Positions 15,760-24,675 of a DNA stretch of 64,000 bases are shown piece after piece. The first letter of the stretch is position 1, and the number at the start of each line of letters is the position of its first letter. This stretch comes from Candidatus Woesearchaeota archaeon (lineage in GTDB: Archaea; Nanobdellota; Nanobdellia; Woesearchaeales; JAHWIC01), in assembly GCA_019322485.1 (NCBI GenBank), contig JAHWIK010000002.1, positions 123,487-187,486 on the forward strand, read 5' to 3'. The notes below the pieces were generated by a model. It had not been told where the DNA came from. It was given only the letters and a program-made list of their open reading frames with translations, and did not search any database. The translations under genes and the position numbers were made by a program.

Positions 15760-16722
15760 ATGGAAAATGCAATTTGGACGGAAAAGTACAGGCCAAAAGA
15801 CTTCTCTGAGATTAAAGGCCAGAAAGAAATAGTGAAAAGAGTAAAGGCATTTGTCGAGCAGAAAAATATGCCCCATCTGCTTTTTGCTGGTCCTGCTGGC
15901 GTAGGAAAAACAACCCTCGCATTAGTTGTAGCAAAAAAGATGTTTGGTGATAGCTGGAAGCAAAACTTCCTTGAATTAAATGCTTCTGATGAAAGGGGAA
16001 TCGATATCATAAGGAACAAAGTCAAAGATTTTGCCAGAACAAGGGCAATAGGTGATGTCCCTTTCAAGATAATCTATCTTGATGAATGCGATGCTTTGAC
16101 AAGAGAAGCGCAACAGGCATTAAGAAGGACAATGGAGAATTACACTCAAACGACCAGGTTTATTCTGTCCTGTAATTATAGCAGTAAAATCATTGACCCC
16201 ATACAAAGCAGGTGCGCAATGTTTAGGTTCAAGTTATTACCTAAAGAGGAGATAGATAAATTCATTGCAGAGCATATACCTGGGAATGAAATCATTTTAA
16301 AACCACGTCAAAAATGTATAGATGCACTTTACCAAATCTCAGAAGGAGATATGAGGCGGGTCTTAAATGTGCTGCAGAGCTGTGCAGCAATATCAAAGAA
16401 TAAAGAAATAACAGAAGACCTAATCTATTCATTGGCTTCCGTTGCAAGACCCAAGGAAGTAAATGAAGTCTTAAAGCTGGCCCTTGAAAACAATTTTGTT
16501 GATGCAAGGAAAAAACTTCTCGACCTTATGTTGAATTACGGCTTATCGGGGCTGGATATAATAAAGCAGATTCAAAAGGAAATTCTAAACCTTGACCTAG
16601 ACAACAGGAAAAAAATGGAGCTTATCGATAAATGCGGTGAAGTAGAATTCAGGCTGACAGAAGGCAGCGACGAATTCATACAGCTAGAAGCATTGCTTGC
16701 TAAAGTAGTAGCAATAAGATAA
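15760..16722 (+). CDS. rfcS: Replication factor C small subunit
   Basis: This 320-aa AAA+ protein is the small subunit of the clamp loader that opens PCNA and loads it at primer ends. It shows the RFC N-terminal box (IWTEKYRPKDFSEIKGQ), Walker A GPAGVGKT (44-51), Walker B DEC-D (108-111), the SRC arginine-finger motif (150-152, QSRCAMF), and the C-terminal helical collar. Length is standard. A TATA-like TATTTAAAC about 28 nt upstream implies a leaderless mRNA. The large subunit is not in this window. Confidence 0.96.
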   Translation: MENAIWTEKYRPKDFSEIKGQKEIVKRVKAFVEQKNMPHLLFAGPAGVGKTTLALVVAKKMFGDSWKQNFLELNASDERGIDIIRNKVKDFARTRAIGDVPFKIIYLDECDALTREAQQALRRTMENYTQTTRFILSCNYSSKIIDPIQSRCAMFRFKLLPKEEIDKFIAEHIPGNEIILKPRQKCIDALYQISEGDMRRVLNVLQSCAAISKNKEITEDLIYSLASVARPKEVNEVLKLALENNFVDARKKLLDLMLNYGLSGLDIIKQIQKEILNLDLDNRKKMELIDKCGEVEFRLTEGSDEFIQLEALLAKVVAIR

Positions 16723-16752
16723 TTAAAAAAGAAGAAAAAATATAAAATATTT

Positions 16753-17679
16753 TTACTGTTTTAATACCCTCACACTTTCCTGTATCAATGTTCTATACTT
16801 ATACATCAGAGTAAGGTCAAGCTGTTTTGTGTACAAAGTATCTTCTGCCATTTCTGCCCTTAGTTTGCATATAACTGTCGCCTTCCCTTCATTATCAAGC
16901 CTGGCTGCATTAAGCTTGCCGCCACTCTTACATTCCCATTCATCAGGGTCAGAGGACTCAAAGATTAATTGGTCATACCTGCTGTTAAAATCTTCGCCAG
17001 GCATAGTTACATCGCCGCCACCAACATTCTCTATCTTGAACTCAACAGCTATCTTTCCAGTGCCAGCACGTTTTTCTTCAGCACTTATTACTTGTATTGG
17101 AGCAGCTGAAGAAAAGACATCCTTAACCTCATCAACCTCGCATATAGATGGGTCCATTAGGTCTTCCTTGAAGCAGACCTTTGGCACTGATGAATGTGTT
17201 TTGTAATTGTACACTACCTCAGCAAACACATCAACATCATAGCCGTAGCTAGCCAGTTTAACAAGATAACGCGCATCCTCTGCTCCAGGGGTAAAGTCAA
17301 GTGTATCTTCACCACCCATATTATTAACATCAGAAACCCTTTCTATAGCCTCTGTATTTTGCAAAATACCTCCAGCAACTATTCCTGAAAAATCAGTAAG
17401 AGATATCCCCTTAATCCTAACAACAACATCTCCTGGTCTTAAATCCTCTTCCCCCTTATTCCTTAGGAGTATCTCTATTGGGAAGCTCTCTCCCTCAAAG
17501 ATTTCATTCATTCTACTCTCATCATTATAAATCCCCATATCAAGGAATTCTGTCACCAGGCCCTTGGTTCCGCCAATATAAGGAGAAACCTCTTTTGTGA
17601 CAGGCGCTTGCTCTTCCCCTTCACAACCTGCCAGGACCAAACCCATAATCAATAGCAAAACAAACCATTTTTTATTCAT
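16753..17679 (-). CDS. Envelope-cluster lipoprotein 1
   Basis: This 308-aa protein starts with a lipoprotein signal peptide and lipobox LAGC (Cys-19). After it comes a motif shared by all three lipoproteins in this cluster, GTKGLVTEF (about 38-46), then a beta-rich domain with RNKGEEDLRPGD, and a second half opening with AAPIQVISAEE and containing FKIENVGGGDV, paired Cys residues and LTLMYKYRT. This looks like two immunoglobulin-like or CARDB-like sandwiches on the outer face of the membrane. Function unknown. It is last in a five-gene minus-strand cluster; the gap to the next gene upstream is 12 bp. Confidence 0.8.
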   Translation of the reverse strand: MNKKWFVLLLIMGLVLAGCEGEEQAPVTKEVSPYIGGTKGLVTEFLDMGIYNDESRMNEIFEGESFPIEILLRNKGEEDLRPGDVVVRIKGISLTDFSGIVAGGILQNTEAIERVSDVNNMGGEDTLDFTPGAEDARYLVKLASYGYDVDVFAEVVYNYKTHSSVPKVCFKEDLMDPSICEVDEVKDVFSSAAPIQVISAEEKRAGTGKIAVEFKIENVGGGDVTMPGEDFNSRYDQLIFESSDPDEWECKSGGKLNAARLDNEGKATVICKLRAEMAEDTLYTKQLDLTLMYKYRTLIQESVRVLKQ

Positions 17680-17691
17680 TCTTATCCCTCC

Positions 17692-18642
17692 TCAATAAAC
17701 CTCTTCATATATCTCAAGATCTTTTGAAACTGAATTAGCATAAGCATACCTTAACCTGACATTAAGCGGAGCAGGATAAACATCATCTATACCAGCAGTG
17801 CTAAACTTGCAGAATATATAACCTTTTCCATCACTGAGGGTCAGATAATCTCCTATATCAGGCCTGCACTCAGTCATGAGCCTGTTGCCAATAGTAACAT
17901 CAGTAATCCTTACCTTGTTCAATCTATCCCACTCATACCCTTTATTGGGGTTCTTGTATACATCATTCTCATCTATAAGCAGTCCATCCCCTACATTCTC
18001 AACATATATTGTAAACAATAAATTCCTGTGTGTTGCTTCTTCCTCTATCCCTGTAACCGCAACAGGAGCACCCTGGGTTCCTAAGGATAAAGAGCTATAA
18101 TCCTCTATCCTGCAAACCTTTTCCCTGACAGTTGTACCGCGAGGGGACGGGTCAATACACACATTCGCAGAACCAATTGTTTCATAATTATAGGTAGCAG
18201 TAACTATAGCCTTTGTTGGAAGATAGGGTGTCCCTTTAGGTAGGTCGTAAACAGGACCAGAGATTATAACAGAAGTACGGCCACCATCCCTATTATAAGA
18301 ACTCTTCCCCTCAAGTGCCTCCTCATCCAATAAGTCACTATCTGGCCTTAAATCAATTATATCCTTAGGAAAACCACCAACCCAAACGCGGCCATTAAGC
18401 TGGCCAACCTGATCATATTGGGGAAAAGCCCCTCTGTTTTGGATTTCTACCATCATCCTGACATCATCGTCATGTTCATAAACCCTTGTTATGGTGTCAA
18501 CAGGAAACTCTAGGACAAGACCTTCACTGCCGCTCCTATAGTCCTCAACACCCTCAAGGCCAGGTTCTCCGTCATATCTCGTGCACCCACTAATAACTAT
18601 AATAACTACTAGAAAAAACAGGCTAACCAATTTTTTATTCAT
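17692..18642 (-). CDS. Envelope-cluster lipoprotein 2
   Basis: This 316-aa paralogue of the flanking lipoproteins has the lipobox ISGC (Cys-20), then GSEGLVLEF (about 38-46), VEIQNRGAFPQYDQ, and the conserved mid-region ATYNYETIGSANVCIDP...VCRIED...GAPVAVTGIEE that introduces the second domain (FTIYVENVGDG, paired Cys, LRYAYANS). The conserved Cys in VCIDP and VCRIED may form a disulphide outside the cell. No enzyme motif is visible. It is spaced 12 bp from lipoprotein 1 and 47 bp from lipoprotein 3, so the genes are likely one operon. Confidence 0.8.
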   Translation of the reverse strand: MNKKLVSLFFLVVIIVISGCTRYDGEPGLEGVEDYRSGSEGLVLEFPVDTITRVYEHDDDVRMMVEIQNRGAFPQYDQVGQLNGRVWVGGFPKDIIDLRPDSDLLDEEALEGKSSYNRDGGRTSVIISGPVYDLPKGTPYLPTKAIVTATYNYETIGSANVCIDPSPRGTTVREKVCRIEDYSSLSLGTQGAPVAVTGIEEEATHRNLLFTIYVENVGDGLLIDENDVYKNPNKGYEWDRLNKVRITDVTIGNRLMTECRPDIGDYLTLSDGKGYIFCKFSTAGIDDVYPAPLNVRLRYAYANSVSKDLEIYEEVY

Positions 18643-18689
18643 CTTAATTAGCTAATTATTAAAGAATTCGTATTTAAATGTTTTGATTC

Positions 18690-19634
18690 TTAAGTAGGCA
18701 ACTTTTTTATGTCAATTGTAGTTGACATAGTGTTTGTGTAGCCGTAATCCAGCTCTAAATTAAGCGTTTCTGTGTGGGTGCCCTCATCCTTGCTAATCCC
18801 TTCATCAAGAATACATCTAATCTCATCCTTGCCTTCTTTTAATTTAGCTGTGCTTGGTGTGCAAGTAAGAGGTTTATCAAACAGCTTGGCACTAACCTTC
18901 ACCACATTGAAGTCTTTAAAATCAATTGGCTCGCCAGAACATGCCTCCCGCACAACATCTGTTTTTACAACCTCACCTTTCTTCTTGTTTTCTATATAAA
19001 TCAGGAATTGGGGTTTTACTTTGTTTTCATGAGGAAGCATATCCACCTCCACCTTGGTTATTGCTATTGGAGCACCCTGACCTTCAAGTGTTTTATCCTC
19101 AACCTTACACGCCTTTTCAACAGTCCTGGTTCCCAGTATATCAGTATCTATACAAACACCCTCACTCAATTTTGTTTTATATGCATAACATCCAGTAAAC
19201 AATATTGTAGATGTATGTTTTTCCCTCATTACTTCTATTTCTTTTGAAGCTAGAATTACTGCCACCATTCCTTGAGAGCCTTTTGGATTCATGATAGATT
19301 TGCCTTCCAGGTTAAATTCTACCTGCTCACTACTTACTACACCAATTATAGGTTCTCTAATTGCCCATTCACTTAAGCCAATAAAATCCTTTTCTAATCC
19401 AAGCGTTAAATAACCCTGCGTTATGTCATATGCTCCTTCGTTTTTCAACTTCACTTCCATCCTGAATGGACTTTTCTCAAAGACATCCTCTGGCATAGGC
19501 AAAAATTCCATAACCAGCCCATTTGTTCCTTTGTAAATATCTCTACTTACTATCCTGCCTTCTCCACCAGTCCCCCCTCTGCACCCAACAATAACAAAAG
19601 CTACAACCAGTATTGCGATAATTGACTTTTTCAT
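18690..19634 (-). CDS. Envelope-cluster lipoprotein 3
   Basis: This 314-aa lipoprotein has the lipobox IVGC (Cys-18) followed by a Gly-rich stretch and the cluster motif GTNGLVMEF (about 38-46). Later come VKLKNEGAYDITQG, the Cys-containing GVCIDTD...ACKVED, GAPIAITKVE and YIENKKKG, then paired Cys and LELDYGYTN. The plan matches lipoproteins 1 and 2 throughout, so the three arose by duplication. It starts one base downstream of the 805-aa membrane protein stop, which argues for co-translation and a shared complex. Confidence 0.8.
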   Translation of the reverse strand: MKKSIIAILVVAFVIVGCRGGTGGEGRIVSRDIYKGTNGLVMEFLPMPEDVFEKSPFRMEVKLKNEGAYDITQGYLTLGLEKDFIGLSEWAIREPIIGVVSSEQVEFNLEGKSIMNPKGSQGMVAVILASKEIEVMREKHTSTILFTGCYAYKTKLSEGVCIDTDILGTRTVEKACKVEDKTLEGQGAPIAITKVEVDMLPHENKVKPQFLIYIENKKKGEVVKTDVVREACSGEPIDFKDFNVVKVSAKLFDKPLTCTPSTAKLKEGKDEIRCILDEGISKDEGTHTETLNLELDYGYTNTMSTTIDIKKLPT

Positions 19635-19635
19635 T

Positions 19636-22053
19636 TCAGCTTGATATTACAACATAATCCTCTTTTGTTGCTCCCCTAACCTCATCATCTTCAGGAGTCA
19701 TCTTGCACCTAATTCTTTCACCAACACTCAACTCTTCCTTAGGTATTGCCTTGGTTTTACACACCTGTCCGCTCCTTAACCCCTTACAGGTATCGCTGTC
19801 AAAGTAACCTTCAGTAAACTCCCAGTCTACATTTATCACATCCCCATCAATATCCTCCACAGTGCCGTTGCACATAAGATTCTGTTGGTCTGAGGCAGGT
19901 TTCTGGATGTTTACCTTTACAGTCGGAGGGGTATTCTTGATTGTGATTGTGCTTGAATCAGATTCAATAGTGCCATCACCAAGCGTTGCTTCCATAATAC
20001 ACCTTACCTTTGAATCCTTCTTTATACCTGCTAGCCCTAACATTCCCTTTGGCAGGTCCACCTCAATCCTTTTACTATTAGTTTGCGTTGCAAGGACCTC
20101 CCTCTCCCCTGGAGGGTCGATAAGCACATCTCCACTCTCATCAATCTTAACAAATTTACATTTTACCTTTGCAATATTCTTTTTATCATGCGTTCCAACA
20201 CACGTAAGCTCATCATTAACAGTAGCCCTCATTGGAGTAAGCTGGGCATTAAAACCAGGGGTCCTTACAACATTTGCAACAGTTGATTTTTCAAGTTGGT
20301 AATCATAATCTGCAGTAACCCTGAAGAATTTTGTTGCAAAAGGAACACCACCAAGAACATCAGGTACCTTCTCTGGTCTTATAAGAAGCCTGCATCTGAA
20401 CGATACATACTCTTTTATGTTCTTGTACTTCTCTTTAGCCTTTTCATGGTCTTCTAATTTATAGGCAGTATGTTCTTCACCACACTCTTCTTCAACATCA
20501 GGTTCATTATAAGGTACAAATGCAGCATCACAGGTATCCAAATCAAGCTCCATACTTTTAGGTATACAAACTATTAAATCATTTATTTTCTTGATATGAC
20601 CCTGCCACTGCCCCTCATTTTCTAAGGTAATTCCAAGCAATGGCTTTGCATCATACTCTGTGCTTAAGCCAACAGGAGGCGCCTTTGATTCAATCCCTAT
20701 CCTTACAGGGCCTGGCGTGTATTTTGCAATTGGCTTTGTGTCACTAATACCAAAATGCTTGAATACATCAACATCATCCCTTCGCATTGACCTTAATCTT
20801 TCCTCGTCCATAAAATAGTTCTTTAGATAAGCCATTGTCTTAAAATTAAAGTCAGCAAAGATGCTGACCTTTCTCGATCCCTTTTCCAGGTCACCTGGCT
20901 CAAATTTACATTGCAGGTCTTCCTCTTCAAGCGTATAAATCTCAAAACCAGATTCTGGCAGCATAACTCCATCTTTTTTCTTATCAGTGCCCTTATCTGA
21001 TAAACAACTTACATCCACACCGACTGGCTCATCCTTATCAAGGTTATTTACTTTAAGGGTAGCCCACACAGTTACAGATTCATCTTCATAGAACTGCTTG
21101 TCAGCAGGTTTTATATCCTCTATATAGACCCCAAGGGGCTCTTTTTGCGCCTTTTCAACCTCACCCTCATAATAGCCGCCTGTAGCATATTCTAGCTGTG
21201 CTTTTGTTGCACGTGAAATTGCCTCCCTTATACCATCCCTGGCTCCAATAAGCCTTTCCCTAAATCCCTCAGGAGCTCTTACTGCCTCTCCTGTGACCAA
21301 CCCATATATAATCTCAGATCTGGCTGCCCCATTAAACACCAGGATAACAACAATAAAAGTGACAGATAAGAATTTCAAGGCAGGACTCATCTTAATATTA
21401 GGATTAAATGTCACAAAAAGAAGCCAGATTGGAAAGAAAAGTATGTTTTCCACCATACTAAAAGCTGCCTGGCTATCTAAACTGGCCAATACAGCAATCA
21501 GCGATGCACCAAAGAAATCTATAGCCATAAATATTAACAGGATTCTGTCAGCATCTTCGCCATATATTGGTATTAAAACACCCAGCCAAAATATTACAGC
21601 AAAAATAAGATGGATTATTGAGCCAAGCGTGCCTGCATAGAGCAGAATAAACCAGAAAAATCCAGCTATGAACCACTTAGAGATAATCTGCTTAGGGCTT
21701 ACTCTGCCCAGCCTGGTAAATGTATAGATAAGCACAAAGGTTAATACAATTGGAGCTAAGAGTAAATCCACAATCCCCATGTATCCAGCCCTTCTGAAAA
21801 ACAACATAGGGTCTAGTACATTAAACTGTGTTGCAGGAAACAAATTAAAAAATCCAGTATCAAGAACAAAAAGTAAAGCAGCAAGAAACAGCCAAAAACC
21901 ACCTGCCACACTGCCCTGCACAGTCCTGGCTGCAATGTCATACATGCCATAAGCTGTTCTTTTGAATGTTGGAGTATATTTGTCTGTCCACCTGCCAGCT
22001 GCAGCGCCAACATCCCAGGATGCAGCCTTCTTTACCTTACCCCAAGCACCCAT
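19636..22053 (-). CDS. Large polytopic membrane protein with beta-rich ectodomain
   Basis: I do not recognise this 805-aa family. Residues about 49-240 contain about seven transmembrane helices after a positively charged cytoplasmic N-terminus. A short helical neck (about 255-300) leads to a long ectodomain. Its first part, PLGVYIEDIKP then FYEDESVTVWATLKVNNL (about 305-345), resembles the first domain of the neighbouring lipoproteins, and LGITLENEGQW...VTADYDYQL (about 470-610) resembles their second domain. Two Ig/PKD-like units follow (about 615-805; STITIKNTPPTVKVNI, IDGDVINVDWEF). It sits between the pilin-like protein and the lipoproteins, as the probable membrane platform of the system. 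Confidence 0.72.
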   Translation of the reverse strand: MGAWGKVKKAASWDVGAAAGRWTDKYTPTFKRTAYGMYDIAARTVQGSVAGGFWLFLAALLFVLDTGFFNLFPATQFNVLDPMLFFRRAGYMGIVDLLLAPIVLTFVLIYTFTRLGRVSPKQIISKWFIAGFFWFILLYAGTLGSIIHLIFAVIFWLGVLIPIYGEDADRILLIFMAIDFFGASLIAVLASLDSQAAFSMVENILFFPIWLLFVTFNPNIKMSPALKFLSVTFIVVILVFNGAARSEIIYGLVTGEAVRAPEGFRERLIGARDGIREAISRATKAQLEYATGGYYEGEVEKAQKEPLGVYIEDIKPADKQFYEDESVTVWATLKVNNLDKDEPVGVDVSCLSDKGTDKKKDGVMLPESGFEIYTLEEEDLQCKFEPGDLEKGSRKVSIFADFNFKTMAYLKNYFMDEERLRSMRRDDVDVFKHFGISDTKPIAKYTPGPVRIGIESKAPPVGLSTEYDAKPLLGITLENEGQWQGHIKKINDLIVCIPKSMELDLDTCDAAFVPYNEPDVEEECGEEHTAYKLEDHEKAKEKYKNIKEYVSFRCRLLIRPEKVPDVLGGVPFATKFFRVTADYDYQLEKSTVANVVRTPGFNAQLTPMRATVNDELTCVGTHDKKNIAKVKCKFVKIDESGDVLIDPPGEREVLATQTNSKRIEVDLPKGMLGLAGIKKDSKVRCIMEATLGDGTIESDSSTITIKNTPPTVKVNIQKPASDQQNLMCNGTVEDIDGDVINVDWEFTEGYFDSDTCKGLRSGQVCKTKAIPKEELSVGERIRCKMTPEDDEVRGATKEDYVVISS

Positions 22054-22131
22054 TTTTTTTCCTTTAGCTCTGTTTTCTTATGTCCTGCCAGTTTCCAAAT
22101 ATGAAATCAATACACAGAACTCTGTAGCCTA

Positions 22132-23301
22132 TTATCTCTCAACAAACTCAATCTTAAGCTCAACAACATCAAAGGTTGTTGCCGGGACTATCTTTAATGA
22201 GTTTGTTCCATCGAGCACATACATGTCAATATCCTTTGAATACTCCAAATCAGTTATTCTTGGCAGTCTTGCTTTTCTTCCGTTTATTATCAGGTCAGCT
22301 TCCTTCTCTTCAATATCATCAACAAACCTAAAGGTCAAATTGATATCAGCTTCATCATTCTCAATCTTTTCCATCTGCTCGTCCGAAACCTCAAAATAGT
22401 GCACATAGGATGGAGCTTCCTTTAGTTTTGTCTTAACACTTATCTGGTCTATTATATAATGACCGCGCTCTGCACTCATTACAAGCTTATTCTCTCCCTC
22501 AACAATGTAGAATGGGGAAAAGGTGATTGCCTTTAGCATATCACAATCAGGCACCCCCGAGAATATGTTGTGGTTGTTTATCAGTACGTCAAGAGGACCA
22601 ACTGCCTTAACATCACAATAGGGGGTAAACCTTAACTTGACCTCCTCGATGTTCTCCTTCTCAGCTTCAGATATCAAGAAGATATTCCTGCTTCCCCTGG
22701 TGCTTACATCAGTGATATCAGCAGTCACCTTAAATCCTTGTAAAATATATTCATTAGTTCTCCAGAATTTAGCTCCCACTCCAGAGACCTCAAATCTAAG
22801 GTTATTGCTAGCAGCAAGGTATTCTGGTAGCAGCTCTATTGGAGCTATATTCACAACCCTTACTTCATTATTATAGATTTCATGGCCATTAAGTCTGACA
22901 ATCAATCTTCCTTCATGCTTTGTAACATCAAAAGACATAAGAACATTCTTTGCATTGTCAGGGTCGCTAATTGTAAAGTTTATCTCTTTTGATTCTTTAT
23001 CAAACCAGGCATTCTTGACATAAATAGAACTTAATTCCTTTAGTACAATCGCTTCTTCTCTTGTATAAAGATTTACAGTAGGGATTGGATGTTCAACCTC
23101 TTCTCTAGCAAGATGCTGGAACCTCCCTGGCTTTTCAGATAATAACTCATTCTCTTCTTCCTCTTCCTCGCCCTCTTCTGTGTCATTCTCACCAAGAAGC
23201 TCTAGCCTCTCTTCAGATGGTAAAAATAGTATGTATAAGATAATCATACCAGCAATTATTGCTACCAAAACAGCAGCATTTATACCTTGAGCCTTCTTCA
23301 C
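22132..23301 (-). CDS. Single-span secreted protein with pilin-like signal
   Basis: This 389-aa protein begins MKKAQGINAAVLVAII, a charged segment ending in Gly followed by a 20-residue hydrophobic helix; this resembles archaeal class III (pilin/archaellin) signals processed after Gly. A Glu-rich linker (about 40-58) is followed by a beta-rich extracellular region (about 85-389) with repeated strand-turn motifs (ITDVSTRGSRNIFL, ADLIINGRKARLP). Translation starts at GTG, preceded by GGTGAT. It is first in the envelope cluster, 78 bp upstream of the 805-aa protein. It could be a pilus-like subunit or simply membrane-anchored. Function unknown. Confidence 0.72.
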   Translation of the reverse strand: MKKAQGINAAVLVAIIAGMIILYILFLPSEERLELLGENDTEEGEEEEEENELLSEKPGRFQHLAREEVEHPIPTVNLYTREEAIVLKELSSIYVKNAWFDKESKEINFTISDPDNAKNVLMSFDVTKHEGRLIVRLNGHEIYNNEVRVVNIAPIELLPEYLAASNNLRFEVSGVGAKFWRTNEYILQGFKVTADITDVSTRGSRNIFLISEAEKENIEEVKLRFTPYCDVKAVGPLDVLINNHNIFSGVPDCDMLKAITFSPFYIVEGENKLVMSAERGHYIIDQISVKTKLKEAPSYVHYFEVSDEQMEKIENDEADINLTFRFVDDIEEKEADLIINGRKARLPRITDLEYSKDIDMYVLDGTNSLKIVPATTFDVVELKIEFVER

Positions 23302-23417
23302 AATTTATCACCTATTTTGATTTATAAAGTTATGACTACTTATTCCTTAAAAATAAATAAATTTATATATAAATGTTTTGATTGTTTAGTAGCATATCAA
23401 AATAAAACCAGGATAAG
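23302..23417. promoter_or_regulatory. Divergent promoter of envelope cluster and pelA
   Basis: The 116-bp spacer contains a symmetric AT-rich TATA region, AATTTATATATAAAT, at about 23359-23373 that could serve either strand. On the minus strand CTTTATAAATC at about 23321-23331 is a second TATA candidate, but it would start transcription at or past the Shine-Dalgarno of the 389-aa gene, so the farther element is more likely. pelA would have a leader of about 25 nt. Confidence 0.4.
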
Positions 23418-24482
23418 ATGAAAGTAATCCACACTAACCTAAGGAAGGGAGAAGTTAAGATTAAGGTAGAAAACCCAGATGATTTTTGGTATCTAACCAC
23501 TATTGTCGATAAGGGTGACTTGGTTAGGGGTAAGACTATAAGGAAAATTAAGCTTGGAGAGAAAGAGCAACGCTCAATAAAAATAATCAAAAAACCAGTT
23601 CACATAGCAATAAAGGTAGAAAAAGTAGAGTTTAGCAAGACATCTGCTATGCTAAGAGTATCAGGCATAGTTATTGAGGCTCCTGAAGATGTGCCCCATG
23701 GGAGCCACCATACCTTCAACTTAGAGGTTGGTTCTATAATAACAATAATCAAGGAAAAATGGCTTACATTCCAGCTTGATAGGCTAAAGGAGGCATCCTC
23801 AAAAGGGATTGCAAAGATTTTGATATGCGTTCTTGATAGGGAAGAATCCTATATTGCATTATTGAAAAAATATGGTTATACTCTATTATCCCATATTAAA
23901 GGAAAGGTACAAAAAAAAGAAATCGAAGAAAAAATATCCGGCTCATTTTATTCAGAAGTCATAAAGAAGATAGAAGATTATGATAAGAAGTACACTTTGA
24001 GCCAGATAATAATCGCGAGCCCTGCATTCTGGAAAGAAGAATTGATGAAAGAGCTAAAAAATGACGAATTAAAGAAAAAGACAATTCTAGCAACATGCTC
24101 ATCAGTGGATAAAACTGCAGTCAATGAAGTTCTAAAAAGGCCAGAAACAAGGGAAGCATTAAAACAAGCACGTTCTTCAAAAGAAGCAAATCTTGTTGAA
24201 GAGCTGCTAACAGAGGTATCGAAAGAAGGTCTAGCAGCCTATGGGCTTAAGGAAACAGAGAATGCTGCAAATGCAGGAGCTGTAAAGACCTTGTTAGTAA
24301 CTGACGGTTTAATACAGAAAACAAGAGACAAAGGAACTTACGAGAAAATAGATAGCATAATGAAAGTGGTTGACTCAACAAAAGGGGAAGTTCATCTGAT
24401 TTCTTCTGAGAATGACGCAGGCAAAAAGCTTGATGGTTTAGGAGGTATTGGCGGAATTTTGAGGTATAAATTAAATTATTAG
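23418..24482 (+). CDS. pelA: Pelota (Dom34) ribosome-rescue factor
   Basis: This 354-aa protein has the three eRF1-like domains of archaeal pelota: an N-terminal Sm-like domain (about 1-125; LRKGEVKIKVENPDDFWYL, TIRKIKLGEKEQRSIKI), a central domain (about 130-260) without the GGQ peptide-release motif, and a C-terminal domain (about 265-354; NAGAVKTLLVTDGLI, GEVHLISSENDAGKKLDGLGGIGGILRY). Pelota, with its aEF1A or ABCE1 partners, dissociates stalled ribosomes and supports mRNA surveillance. Length is standard. It stands alone, divergent from the envelope cluster and convergent with ackA. Confidence 0.96.
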   Translation: MKVIHTNLRKGEVKIKVENPDDFWYLTTIVDKGDLVRGKTIRKIKLGEKEQRSIKIIKKPVHIAIKVEKVEFSKTSAMLRVSGIVIEAPEDVPHGSHHTFNLEVGSIITIIKEKWLTFQLDRLKEASSKGIAKILICVLDREESYIALLKKYGYTLLSHIKGKVQKKEIEEKISGSFYSEVIKKIEDYDKKYTLSQIIIASPAFWKEELMKELKNDELKKKTILATCSSVDKTAVNEVLKRPETREALKQARSSKEANLVEELLTEVSKEGLAAYGLKETENAANAGAVKTLLVTDGLIQKTRDKGTYEKIDSIMKVVDSTKGEVHLISSENDAGKKLDGLGGIGGILRYKLNY

Positions 24483-24534
24483 CTTTAATCCTTGATTTCT
24501 TATCACTTTAATTTAAATTCAAAGATATTAAATC

Positions 24535-24572
24535 TGAAAATTCCTTCAACAACTAGGATAAAGGAATTTTCA
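24535..24572. repeat. Intergenic hairpin repeat, copy B
   Basis: TGAAAATTCCTT (24535-24546) and AAGGAATTTTCA (24561-24572) are perfect 12-bp complements with a 14-nt loop. The arms and flanks match the copy at 6982-7018, while the loop does not. It lies between the converging pelA and ackA genes. Confidence 0.6.
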
Positions 24573-24605
24573 TCTTAGTTTGGTTCTTAAAAAACCACTA
24601 TAGAC

Positions 24606-24641
24606 GATTTTTGCTTTAAACAAGTGAAGAAAGCAAAAATC
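24606..24641. terminator. 12-bp perfect hairpin between pelA and ackA
   Basis: GATTTTTGCTTT (24606-24617) and AAAGCAAAAATC (24630-24641) form a perfect 12-bp stem with a 12-nt loop. Together with the repeat at 24535-24572 it fills most of the 193-bp convergent spacer. Because it is symmetric it could act on either transcript as a 3'-end or RNA-stability element. T-runs follow it on the plus strand (24646-24668). Confidence 0.4.
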
Positions 24642-24675
24642 AGATTTATTTTTCAAATGATGATTTTTTGATTGA

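Noticed and set aside
24657..24663. Perfect C-box-like ATGATGA near the ackA end
   Set aside because: No D box or closing stem follows at a suitable distance, so a C/D sRNA is not supported here.
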